Origin: Cristatella mucedo
Lineage: Eukaryota; Bryozoa; Phylactolaemata; Cristatellidae
DNA: 64,000 nucleotides
Assembly: GCA_009760855.2 (NCBI GenBank)
Contig: WPIO01000002.1
Location: forward strand, 9,101,001 to 9,165,000
Direction: 5' to 3'
The notes under the pieces are model-generated. The model saw nothing but the letters and a program-made list of their open reading frames with translations, was not told where the DNA came from and made no database searches. The translations under genes and the position numbers were made by a program. Positions 54,360-64,000 of this stretch are shown in pieces. Within the stretch, counting starts at the first letter, position 1, and each line of letters starts with the position of its first letter.

Positions 54360-55802
54360 AACGGATGGTACAGGCGGAAATAGATTACATTACGATACAC
54401 GCTGTCTGAGTCCCCCCAGGCCCTCTAGCCCCTCATCAAACGGACGTCGAGCAAGTTTCCTCCTTAGAATGCTCGGCCAGGCTAACAGTGGGCATACAAG
54501 GCCTCGAGCTGGATGATGCACGGTAGCAGCATCCGGCGTCTGCATCAGCAATTATTCGCTGAGACGGAGACTAAAAAACGACAGCTGCTGTTGCCTCTGC
54601 ATTTTACTGCTTCATGATGTCAGGAGCTTCACACAATGTGCCTCGAAGGGGACTCGGACTTGGTCTCTTTCTTCTTTCAGAGCGGCTGAAGAGGCTTGCG
54701 CCAGCAGGTGGTCGTTGGCAGTCACAGCTTGTGAGTCCACTTTCAGAGAGAGAGTTGCCTTTTTTTTTAATTTTCGCGTCGCTCCCTTCTTTGGGTGGCA
54801 GCCGATTGGGATTGTCTAGTGTAAAGTTCCTTTAAATCAGTGCACCTAGATTTCGACTAGCAGGTGGCGCTCGGTGCTGTCACGTGCCTAAAGAGATCTA
54901 GTTCTCTAATGGTGCTAAGCAGCCTATTAATATCGTTGCTCTTGTTTTCTCAAAGCTGCCTTCGATAGTACCCAGATATTTTGTGAATTTGGATCTTTAT
55001 TGTTTCGGGCCACTGCTACGAAGCTTGTCACTGTCTAAACTAGAGTAATTTCCCTCTCGAGCCCTTTCTAATTTAATTTAATGCACAGCTATGAGCCTGC
55101 ATTTTGTCACTTGTCTTTGTTTGGTCTGGTTCCATTCTTGTTGGTCAGGACAGGCAAATGTATGTGCAGTCGCTTGCGTTTGCAGGACGTACAGACGTAC
55201 TTCAAAACTCTATTAATTTTATTTTTAAAATCATATGTACTTCATTCTCCAATTCAATTTTCAGTTTCAACTGTGAGAGTGCATTTTGTCTTAGGATGTA
55301 TCTACACAAGTTCTTCGGGCCCTCTTCCTAGTGGCCGCCGACGGCTAGATACTTAACAGACTTCCATTTAGGAGTTACATATTGGGACGGTCATTCAAAA
55401 TCATATTGGGCACCACCCAAGTTGAGAAACGCATGCAAAGCACACAAGCAGCAAAGATTTAATTCTTCATAGTATATCTTTTCAGAAAAGAAGTGATTGG
55501 AAGCAAAAGCGAAGGCAAACAAAAAATGGAAACGAAAGTGAAAAGGCTTTGCTTTCATTTGGATGCATGCCTCATGCTTGATCTGTTTTCAATTGCAAGC
55601 CAATTGTATTTTAAGAAGAAATTGACCCAAAGTGTATGTAAAAAGGAGTTCTAGGGTGCAATACTAAAACTGCTTAACTTTGACAGTAGCTGTCAGCTTT
55701 TTTAATGCCTCATGAATTTGAGCTTCACTGCCGATATAGGCAGGTTAAGTATGTGGAGGCAAGCATTGGAATTCTGCGCTTGATAATAGCAATGCCACAA
55801 TT

Positions 55803-55930
55803 TCCAGCGGTTAAGGTGCTCGCCCCGACCAAGGTCTGACTGAGGTCACGGGCTCGAGCCCCGAGGCATATGTGAAGCACCTGAATAGAGATTAAGTTCT
55901 CTTGGGGCGCTATATAAATGAATTATATTA
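55803..55930 (+). mobile_element. SINE B, 5' slightly truncated
   Basis: CCAGCGGTTAAGGTGCTCGC, CACGGGCTCGAGCCCCGAGG, GAATAGAGATTAAGTTCTCT and GGGGCGCTATATAAATGAAT. Almost identical to the copy at 24153, so recent. Confidence 0.92.
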
Positions 55931-55997
55931 TTACATACTACACTGTACTTTCACCTCAACTCCCCCTTAAACATCTATATGCTCACAATCACTTACA

Positions 55998-56275
55998 CAA
56001 ACACACACACACACACACACTTACCGACACACACGCAGTAACTGAAATACACTCACCGACATAGGCACTCACCGACACACCGACTCATGCACTCACGTAC
56101 GCATGCACAAGTGCTTGAGTGTGCTCAAGCATACACACACCCTAATATAGATACTGCAAGTGTGCTTATAATTGCCTAAGTAAAACTATATATAAATATA
56201 TAAATAAATAAATATATATATATATATATATGCATGTATATATTTATATACATACACACACACACACACACGTAC
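55998..56275. repeat. (AC)n and (TA)n microsatellites
   Basis: (CA) run at about 55998-56020, CACTCACCGACA-type words to 56100, TA repeats at about 56208-56231 and CA repeats at about 56254-56271. Confidence 0.9.
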
Positions 56276-57124
56276 ATAAGTATGCATATCTGTACGTATT
56301 ATTCACATATTTGTTTACATTCGTCAACCCCTCTAAGAAACTAGGCTTGTTGGTTTGCTAGTGAGTCCATCACGATCAACATAATGTTTTGACTTGATTA
56401 TTGACTAATGAGGCAATGAATTATTACATAAAAATTATTGCATAGCAACGAATTATTACATAACGCTATGTGCAAGCACTTAACAGGAATTTAAACTTCG
56501 AGGCGTTTTTTTTTCAAAAGAGTAGCCATGGCATTCCAGCAGTTTGTGTTCTCTGCACTACGTCCCCCTTTGCAACTCAAGTGAAGATCCATTACCTCCT
56601 TTGTTTGACACCGTTTGACATCCGGAAATGGATGTTTACATGTTCAATAATCAGCAAATTAAAAACAAGGTATTTGCATCGCATTAGAATGCAAGGAAAG
56701 GAAATTTCACTGAATTTTGTGCAATTTCAAATGAACAGTTAAGCTTTCTTTTCGATCGACCGCAGCAATGTTGCTTCTATCGCTGGCTCTGTGGCCCGTT
56801 GTTGATGGCGCATCTGCAAAATTGCTACAGCATAGTAACCAAGTCGTTTATCTTAATCTTCCACAAACGGAACCGAATGTTTTGTCGGATGTGCTGTGAC
56901 TTTTCTTTTTCAAATAATGTATGCCATACTAAAGAGCTGAAGCCTTGTAATGCAAATGTATGGCCGCCGACTACAGCAGCTGCAATAGCTGCACTTGGCA
57001 CAGTAATTTTCAATTATACATATACGCATTCATTCGTGCACTACAAGTGGATTCGGCTCAAGTCTATAAGTGACCATGTAAAGCCGAGGCTTCACATGCC
57101 TAGGTTGAATGCCATAGCAACGCT

Positions 57125-57295
57125 AGTCGCGATAGCTCATTCGGTAGAGCACTGGCCCAGTAGCCTAGAGTTTGATGGATCGTCCCCAGTTCAAGGTGAC
57201 ATTCTATTTTGTCATCACTTGAAAAACCTCAACTCGAGATACTGCAGTGCTACAGCAGTTGACTGCCTCTGGTCACTCTGTACTTTGAAATGTTT
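57125..57295 (+). mobile_element. SINE E, tRNA-derived, copy 2
   Basis: GATAGCTCATTCGGTAGAGC is a clear tRNA D-arm/box A motif. CCCCAGTTCAAGGTGAC is a box B remnant. The body ends with CTGGTCACTCTGTACTTTGA as in the copy at 43325. Length and lack of a foldable acceptor stem argue for a SINE, not a tRNA gene. Confidence 0.65.
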
Positions 57296-57336
57296 GTATA
57301 TATGTAAATATCTGTGCACATGGATGTGCATGTACA

Positions 57337-57337
<1 letters not shown>

Positions 57338-57384
<47 letters not shown>
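57338..57384. repeat. (TA)n microsatellite
   Basis: Uninterrupted TA repeat of about 45 bp behind SINE E, possibly its expanded tail. Confidence 0.95.
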
Positions 57385-57389
<5 letters not shown>

Positions 57390-57439
57390 GCTTATGCCCA
57401 TGAAAGATTCACGGACAATTTCAGACAGTCGCATTAAAA

Positions 57440-57580
57440 TGATGGCAAGTGTCCACTGACCTAGTGGTAAGCCCGGCCTAGCTGGTGAGCCGGGCGTACT
57501 TCCTTCCGGACAAGGACTCCATACCACGACCTGGGCTGTAAAGCGCTCGCACCTTACCTCCGGTCTCTTTCTGTGTATGA
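57440..57580 (-). mobile_element. tRNA-SINE remnant
   Basis: Minus strand reads GGTAAGGTGCGAGCGCTTTA and CCAGGTCGTGGTATGGAGTC, similar to the 5' half of SINE B/C. No tail recognised. Confidence 0.4.
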
Positions 57581-58235
57581 CCTCCTGAATGAGGCGTCTG
57601 CTTAGCTTTGACAGTGAGAGCACTCCTGGGCATTTTCAGTCTCTTCCTCTTGTAAAGTTTATTGCAAGCCACATTTCTGTCGAGTTTTGGCAGTGTGGCA
57701 CTGAGAGGCTTCCCTTGTTGCTTCTTTATCTTGTTGTCTGCTATATACTATGCACTTATATTTATATCCTGCTCACATTGCTGCTTTTCATTCCAAATTC
57801 ATTGCTGTGAAATTTTGCTGGTCCTGGCGGTGGGCGAAACCACACGTTTGATATCGAAATTAGCTAGCACTCGCGAAAAATCACGGAAAACTACAACTTT
57901 GCCTTAGAAGGCAGGATTGAGTGTCTGCTGACTTTACTTGTGAGCCTGGCCCACTCATAGCCAAGCTTTGAGTTCAAATTCATCAGTGCGAGGTAGCCAA
58001 TCAGCATCGAGTTTCATCGACGGAACGTCCGGACTGCTGCCTATCTCCAAATTCATAATAACTATATAGCCTGTCCCCTCTGATGAAGAATCTCGTGCAG
58101 ATTTTATTTTTGCATGTCCATCGCTTACCACAGGTAGGTGCAGCCTGACATCCGGTCTGTCATGCTCACTCTGGCAGCTTTCCAATAAGCCAATTTAACT
58201 GGTGCAAGTGGAAGCTTGGAAGCACCAGTCATCAC

Positions 58236-58272
58236 TTCGGTGCTACGACTCCTTTGGAGTCGTAGCACCGAA
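58236..58272. repeat. Perfect 17-bp hairpin
   Basis: TTCGGTGCTACGACTCC (58236-58252), loop TTT, then the exact complement (58256-58272). Confidence 0.92.
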
Positions 58273-60164
58273 AGCAAACTCTGCTGGAATGCCATGAAAA
58301 AAAATTGGAATGCCATGGCCACCCTTTGGACCACCCCTAATAAGTTCATAATCCTATGATGCTATAGCACTTCAAAGTTCAATTTTAACTATAAGAGTGC
58401 ATCTTGCAGCTATGCTTAACAAACTACTATATCATCCCTTTTGACACTCACCATTTCGGTACACGTCATAGTAGTACCATGAATATTACACCAAGAACTT
58501 CTACGTAAACTTGCCGTCAGAGCCAGTGCCCTAAAAACCTAATAACAAAAAACCTAACTTGTTTATAGGGTAGATGTACATACACAAGTGAGTATTCAAG
58601 TATATGTATGGCAGCTGTTTCTTACAATTCTCTGATCTTTCACTTACTCATCTCTTCATATCATCCACGGTTGTTTTTCTACTCGCATGTTTAATGGCAA
58701 GGACCCATCTACTGCAATGTTTGCAAGTATTGTCCATTAGATTGGTTAGCAGCAATTAACAGGCAGGCCTAGAAAAACCTAATCAAATCCGATCGGTCGT
58801 CGACATCGAAGCCAGAGTTGCAAAGCTGCAGACACTTTAAATAAGGTAGCCTGGGGCTAAGAGATGCTACGACAGGGGCTCTCTCCATCCAAGGCAGCTT
58901 ACATGCAGATAAATTTGACCGAACTTAAGCACTGCAAGCAGTGCTGACCTGCCAAGCAGACAAGCAAACCAGACTGCATGCATGGTTAGGTCAGCACGGG
59001 TAGGATACTGAAGAAGCTGCCATTGTTCGCTTTGGTATCACGTGGTAGCTATTGAGACCATGCTAATATAGCAGCAACTATCAACCATTACCACAAGCTA
59101 AACTTGAAAAGCCTAAAGTCGGCATGCAGCCAGCTAGCAGTTGACGCAGGCGACAGGATATAAATAGCCGCACATGCAAAAGGGCCTCAGTCGAGGGTGT
59201 TGGCTGGGGATCAGGTCGTGACCTCTCGCACTAAGGGTGGAAGCCACCAAGACCTTGGAAAAAAGCCGGTGTCATCACATGTCAATCACGGCAGCACAGT
59301 CTGTTGACATAACTGTTCAAATATGCCATTCCAGCTGGCGAAAAAATTCTGCATCTTGCCACTGCTACATATGCATAAGCCCATATCAGCTTAGCTCTGT
59401 CCTACTCTGGTGCACCTCATGTAATACCTGCTGCTTTCTTTCCCTATGTCTCTCTTAATGTTGCTGCCTTTAAAACCGACCGAAGCCCGTCATCCACTAA
59501 AATGTGTCCTACAGGAGTAAATATTTTCCATTCGCGATCCTGTTCTGATCCTAGTCCGAGTATTGAAACTCAAGACCGAGCAAGTAAGTTTGCGACCTGA
59601 AATCCACGAAGCACCACCCTCATGGCAGCTTTACTCCGAGAAGGGCTGCCAGCAGCAGCAAGCTGGTTAAATACAACATCCGGCAATGAACTTGGGCCTC
59701 TGTCCCATCCTCTTCGAGGAATGTGTCCAACTCGCCCGGTGAGAGCGAGAGAGAGAAACTTATCTAGCCTGAGGCGAAGTTAACTTGCCTCCTTATCACT
59801 ATCCCTAACATTCCACCGGGCTGGTAAGGATCTCATGCTCTGATCGAGGCCATGGTGGTGAATCTCTTGCCTGACTTGACATGCCAATCCTTTATGGCCA
59901 ACCCCTCCCCAGTCAATCTGGTGGAACACTAAATAGAGCAGAGCCCATTTTTGTGATAAGTAGGCTGTTTGTTCAGAGGAGCTTCAGCAATTGTAGTTAG
60001 TGGGCAGGCATTAAATAGGTGGGTGGGCACACTGTTTCTCCTATAGCCATCCTTGTAGTATTCATCGGATGAATGCAACAGCAGGACTTGCCGTACACGG
60101 CTCCTACAGATAGTTAGTGAGCTCCCATAGTAAAGGAAAATTCAAACTTGAGTGGCATAGCAAT

Positions 60165-60412
60165 TGAGTGGGTCCCTGTGGTTCGTCCTTCATATGCTTA
60201 TGCGTGCTGACACTATGCATGCTGCCACTAACCACATTTGCATACTGACCCTGTGCATGTCACCCCTAACCATGGTATCCATGTTGTTTATCAAGCATGA
60301 TCTTACTCGCCATTTAATCGCGTTTCCCTTTGCAGCAAATGTAAAGCGCCTAGAGGGAGATTGAGTTCTCCGAGGGCGCTTTATCAAGTGCATTATTATT
60401 GTAATTATTATT
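60165..60412 (+). mobile_element. LINE A 3' UTR and tail
   Basis: AGTGGGTCCCTGTGGTTCGT, GCATGCTGCCACTAACCACA, AGCAAATGTAAAGCGCCTAG, GGGCGCTTTATCAAGTGCAT and (ATT)n. Severely 5'-truncated, little diverged. Confidence 0.92.
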
Positions 60413-60835
60413 ATTAATCAAGTGCAGCAAAGCAAAGACCTAGCTATCGGCACGATCAGGCGATGCTCAGAACAGGTCCAGGTTTGCATGAGGATTGCTC
60501 GAAATATAGTCGCATCGCCGCCGGTCTACGACTGCTACTTGCTCTAAGCACCACTTTCACCAGTCTCCGAACAAGCTAATTTACTTTTTAGCACCACCAG
60601 GCGGGTGTGCACACGAGAGCCACTTTTTGGCAGCTCCTTGGGTGGTGCCCGTGAACAAGTTTTAATTGCAATGTGTCAGGGGGTTATGGGAGGCTTTTTA
60701 ACTAGGCCTCCGTGCAAAGGGGTCATGTTGATCCATGTGGGTCCGCTGAACGGCAACCGGCAACTTAGCAGCCGTTCGCTCATTTGCTGCTAGTCATGAT
60801 GAAGGCTAGATAAAGTAAAAAGGTGACGATGGACT

Positions 60836-60990
60836 GATTAAAAGCCTCATTTAATTGCAGCAGAAGAGCCATGATGGCTATCACCATCCTGTTTACATGA
60901 TACAATACAAGATTGCCTGATGCAGGACTCGAACCTACGACCGGTGCCGTGAACAGCAAGCAACTTAATCCTTGAGCTAAGACTCAATGG
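60836..60990 (-). mobile_element. SINE C, diverged
   Basis: Minus copy: GATTAAAAGCCTCATTTAAT, GATGGCTATCACCATCCTGT, CAGGACTCGAACCTACGACC and TTGAGCTAAGACTCAATGGC on plus. Confidence 0.75.
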
Positions 60991-61519
60991 CGATCTGTCG
61001 ACTAGCTCAAGCTCAGTTTAGCCAATGATTTAGCTGGTTCAGTTGACTACTAGCCGGAAGGCGGTTGCTGACACAGGGACAGTTCTTCCAAGTCACTTAG
61101 TGAAATCTGCTAAGCATAAGCCTACCCAAACAAAAATCCCCTCATTAGATTTCGGCAACAACTCCCATCGCAAACCCCCCCCCCAGATATATCGTGCTCT
61201 CTCTTAACAATACCAGCAACCAGATCTATATCAGAACTGACTACTGCTGCCCTATGATCTATTTACCAATTTCAGACAGTCACCAAGTGGACCTGTCAGT
61301 CACAGACTGGGTAAGCCAACAAAAAGCCAAGGCAGAACCAGTTGCCATACAACCATGACTGAGCGTGGGAGAATATGCTAGCAGCAGAGCCACTGCCGTG
61401 TAGGCCCAGATGAGATCTATCCAGCACAATGAATACCACACTGCACCTACTGAGGCTCTTGCAAACACATACACCTAATGTGCTCATCCATCATGCAAAT
61501 GACAATCAGTACATAAGAG

Positions 61520-61637
61520 ACAGAGACAAAGACAAATGAGAGACAGACCGAAAGAGAGACAGACAAAGACAGAGACAGACAAACAGAGAGACAGAGACAG
61601 GGGGAGAGAGAAAGGACGAGGGGGAGAGAGAGGGAGG

Positions 61638-61697
<60 letters not shown>

Positions 61698-61799
61698 CAT
61701 AGGCAGAGGGGAGAGAGAGAGTCAGAGACATATAGATGAAGAGGGAGAGAGAGACAGTCAGACAGACAGACAGACGGAGACAGAGACAGAGACAGACAG

Positions 61800-61886
<87 letters not shown>

Positions 61887-61895
61887 GACAGAGAG
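61520..61895. repeat. Complex (GA)n/(GACA)n array, about 375 bp
   Basis: GACAGA words, then a GA repeat (about 61645-61695), GACA words, a second GA repeat (about 61806-61872) and GACA words again. Confidence 0.96.
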
Positions 61896-62286
61896 ACAGT
61901 CTATGGGCATACAAATTAAGGGTAGTTAAGAATGGATAGCCTGTCCGAGCTCATCACCCACCTCACACTTAACAGAAAAGCATTTACCACCTTCCTTAGC
62001 CTGTCTACTGCAGGTTCAAAGGTAATCCCTGACCCGGACAGTTGGTCCCCTGAAAACCACAAAGTTGGCATCCCATCGAGCAGTTTGCAAAGCTACCGAG
62101 ATAATCTGCCACTGATACTTACTTCTTGAAAGCTAATCTAAGTAAATACTGTCGTTCTATTGCACCAATTAGCGATGGGTAACAATCAGTGACTCAGGAA
62201 CTGCAAAAACCTGGATCTACATGCATGTACATGTGCTTGCTGCTCGAGGTGCATACAAGAGAACTGGAATAACATTAAGGAACAAC

Positions 62287-62345
62287 AATAAGTTGTATGC
62301 AAAGCACCCTAAGAGAACTAAACCTCTATCCAGATGCCATAAAAC
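62287..62345 (-). mobile_element. SINE B / LINE A tail fragment
   Basis: Plus strand AAGTTGTATGCAAAGCACCC, TAAGAGAACTAAACCTCTAT and CCAGATGCC. Tail only. Confidence 0.55.
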
Positions 62346-63426
62346 TCATAGCAAGAGACTCAGTGACCAATGGTTGGTAGGGAGCCAATGAGGGGGGTAG
62401 GAGGGCAGCTGCTACCCTTTAGGCGGCAAAGGAGCAACTCTCACTGATAGCTATGATCTCTATAGCTTTGATAGCTCTGATAGCTCTGGTCTATGATCAC
62501 TGATGCTATGGCATTTTTCGTCAGTTGTTTTTAGCACTAAACTTCCCTTTTAGAGTTCCTTCCTAGAGTAACTTGGCAGGGTGCCAATGAATCTAGCCAT
62601 GCAGATCCACTGATACCCATTAGTCAAGTCGTAGTGAGCGATGGAGTACAGTGAGCCATATTTGGATCCTAAAATAACCTAAAGCTAAAAGCTAGCCCAC
62701 TGACAGATGACACGAACTGGAGTAGGCCTCTATTGGACTACACTAATCAGGATGCTGGGCTGGTAGGCAAGCACAAGTTAAGGTCAGCCGAGGTGTTCAA
62801 GATAATTAATAAATAGAGATGTGTTTACCTAAGAGTGGCCACCAATGCCCGAGAGAATAACAATTGTAAAAGTTTCGGAGTGAAATTTAAGTAACTCAAA
62901 CCAGAGAATACCCTTCGAGATAAGCAAGAGACCGAACCTAAACAGACGAAAAGCCAAGTCTAACTTAGACAGCTGTGTTCCTGTGGCTAATCAGATAGCA
63001 GCTTGCATGCATCCTACTCCAGGGTGCTGACCATCGCTAGATATTGCAAGCATATCGCAGCATCAGCTATGCCAAAATTCCGAGGCTTCTTTTAGTTTCA
63101 CCTGCTAGGACCACTTTGAGCTGTGCTAGAAGCTTTTAATGGCACATAACCCCCTACTAACCATCCCACAATAAGCTGCTGGTTTCGGTGCCCATTTGTG
63201 GCTGGGTGTAATCTAACCGTATACCAGTCCCGAATTTCACAGTTTCATTTTCAAAATTTTACAGAGATAAAGCACAGAGGGAGCCAGCCGCTTGCATGGT
63301 TACAAGTTTAGTCGGGCCACTCGGCACCACCTAGTACCAGCATCTGTCACCTTGCTAACACCTCGGGGACTGTGTAGAATAGGCCAACGTACTTGGGTTG
63401 TCCCGGCCTGGGACTCAGTAGAAAGC

Positions 63427-64000
63427 ACATAATAATAATAACAGTGTATTTGTATAGCACTACCTGAAAACTTATTCTTTTTCTAGGCATTTTACATTTG
63501 CTGCAAAGGGAGCAAGATCGAATGGTAAAAGATAGCATGCTCACTGACAAAAGTACATATAACATGGTTAGAGGTGATGAGCAGAGGATTAGCATGCCAA
63601 TATGGTTGATGACAACATGCATAGTGTCAGCACGCATAAGCACACAAAGGACGAATCCCATGGACCCACTAAATACTATGATAAATAGATGCGTTTACCT
63701 TTTTTAAATGTGGTCAAGCCAGGGGATGACGTAACGCCAGTCGGAAGAGAGTTCCAGGCTTTTGGGAGCATACGAAGTAAAGGAACGGTCTCCAAAAGAT
63801 TTGAGGTTTGCACGAAGTGTAGGTAAACGATTAGATTTGGAAATGCAGTGCTACGATCCTTAGACTGGTGAGGAAGTAGATCTGATAGCTAGGCTTGAGC
63901 CAAAGAACAAAGGGAACTAAAAGTTAGTGACAGAACCTTGAAGATGATGCATTGCTTGACTGGGAGCCAGTACAAGTCTGTGAGAAGTGGTGTGATGTGG
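63427..64000 (-). mobile_element. LINE A 3' part, truncated by window edge
   Basis: Minus copy: (AATAAT)n, TTTTTCTAGGCATTTTACAT, 3' UTR, then ORF2 C-terminus (plus strand GAGTTCCAGGCTTTTGGGAG), leading to GACTGGGAGCCAGTACAAGT at the edge, which is the LHWLPV region. Confidence 0.88.

Noticed and set aside
57125-57200. Possible tRNA gene (GATAGCTCATTCGGTAGAGC)
   Set aside because: The T-arm is decayed and the acceptor stem cannot be paired; a homologous body is shared with 43325-43495, so it is a SINE.

Overview
This is a stretch of animal nuclear genome. It has GT-AG spliced exons separated by multi-kilobase introns, a metazoan-type formin gene, many tRNA-derived SINEs, L2/CR1-like LINE fragments and long (GA)n/(CT)n arrays. 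Nothing prokaryotic or organellar is seen. The phylum cannot be fixed from the sequence. The repeat content would suit an invertebrate (a spiralian such as a mollusc or flatworm is one guess), but this is inference only.

One gene can be reconstructed with confidence, and it lies on the minus strand. It is an INF2-type inverted formin with 16 coding exons between 35,890 and a stop codon at 4,622-4,624. All exon phases agree over about 4.16 kb of coding sequence. The order is a long low-complexity N-terminal extension, the diaphanous inhibitory domain (exons at 34,900-35,890, 32,807-32,970, 24,510-24,625, 17,523-17,688, 16,977-17,156, 16,251-16,386 and the start of 14,927-16,056), a very proline-rich FH1 region (about 15,060-15,760), eight FH2 exons (12,191 down to 5,557), and a last exon with a DAD/WH2-like helix. 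The 5' end (first exon and promoter) was not found. It must lie upstream, between 35,891 and the window end or beyond.

The left edge (about 290-3,360) is an AT-rich island of decayed virus-like sequence on the minus strand. It holds a lysine-rich 78-codon ORF, broken frames resembling a DNA-virus/Polinton-type capsid protein, and a fragment with repeated phage- or virus-fibre-like motifs. A degraded LINE 3' end lies on its left.

The introns and the 28 kb upstream of the gene are filled with interspersed repeats. LINE family A is L2/CR1-like, with a conserved 3' tail and ATT repeats. SINE family B is tRNA-derived and shares the LINE A tail. SINE family C is tRNA-derived with its own 3' end. 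SINE family E is tRNA-derived, with two copies. Families D and F are unclassified. A 175-bp hAT MITE at 43,759-43,933 closely resembles the horizontally transferred SPIN elements. There are also several near-perfect inverted repeats and microsatellite arrays up to about 450 bp. No second host gene could be supported in 35,891-64,000.

Family letters A-F are labels made for this window only. Coordinates of repeats are read by eye and may be off by some bases.
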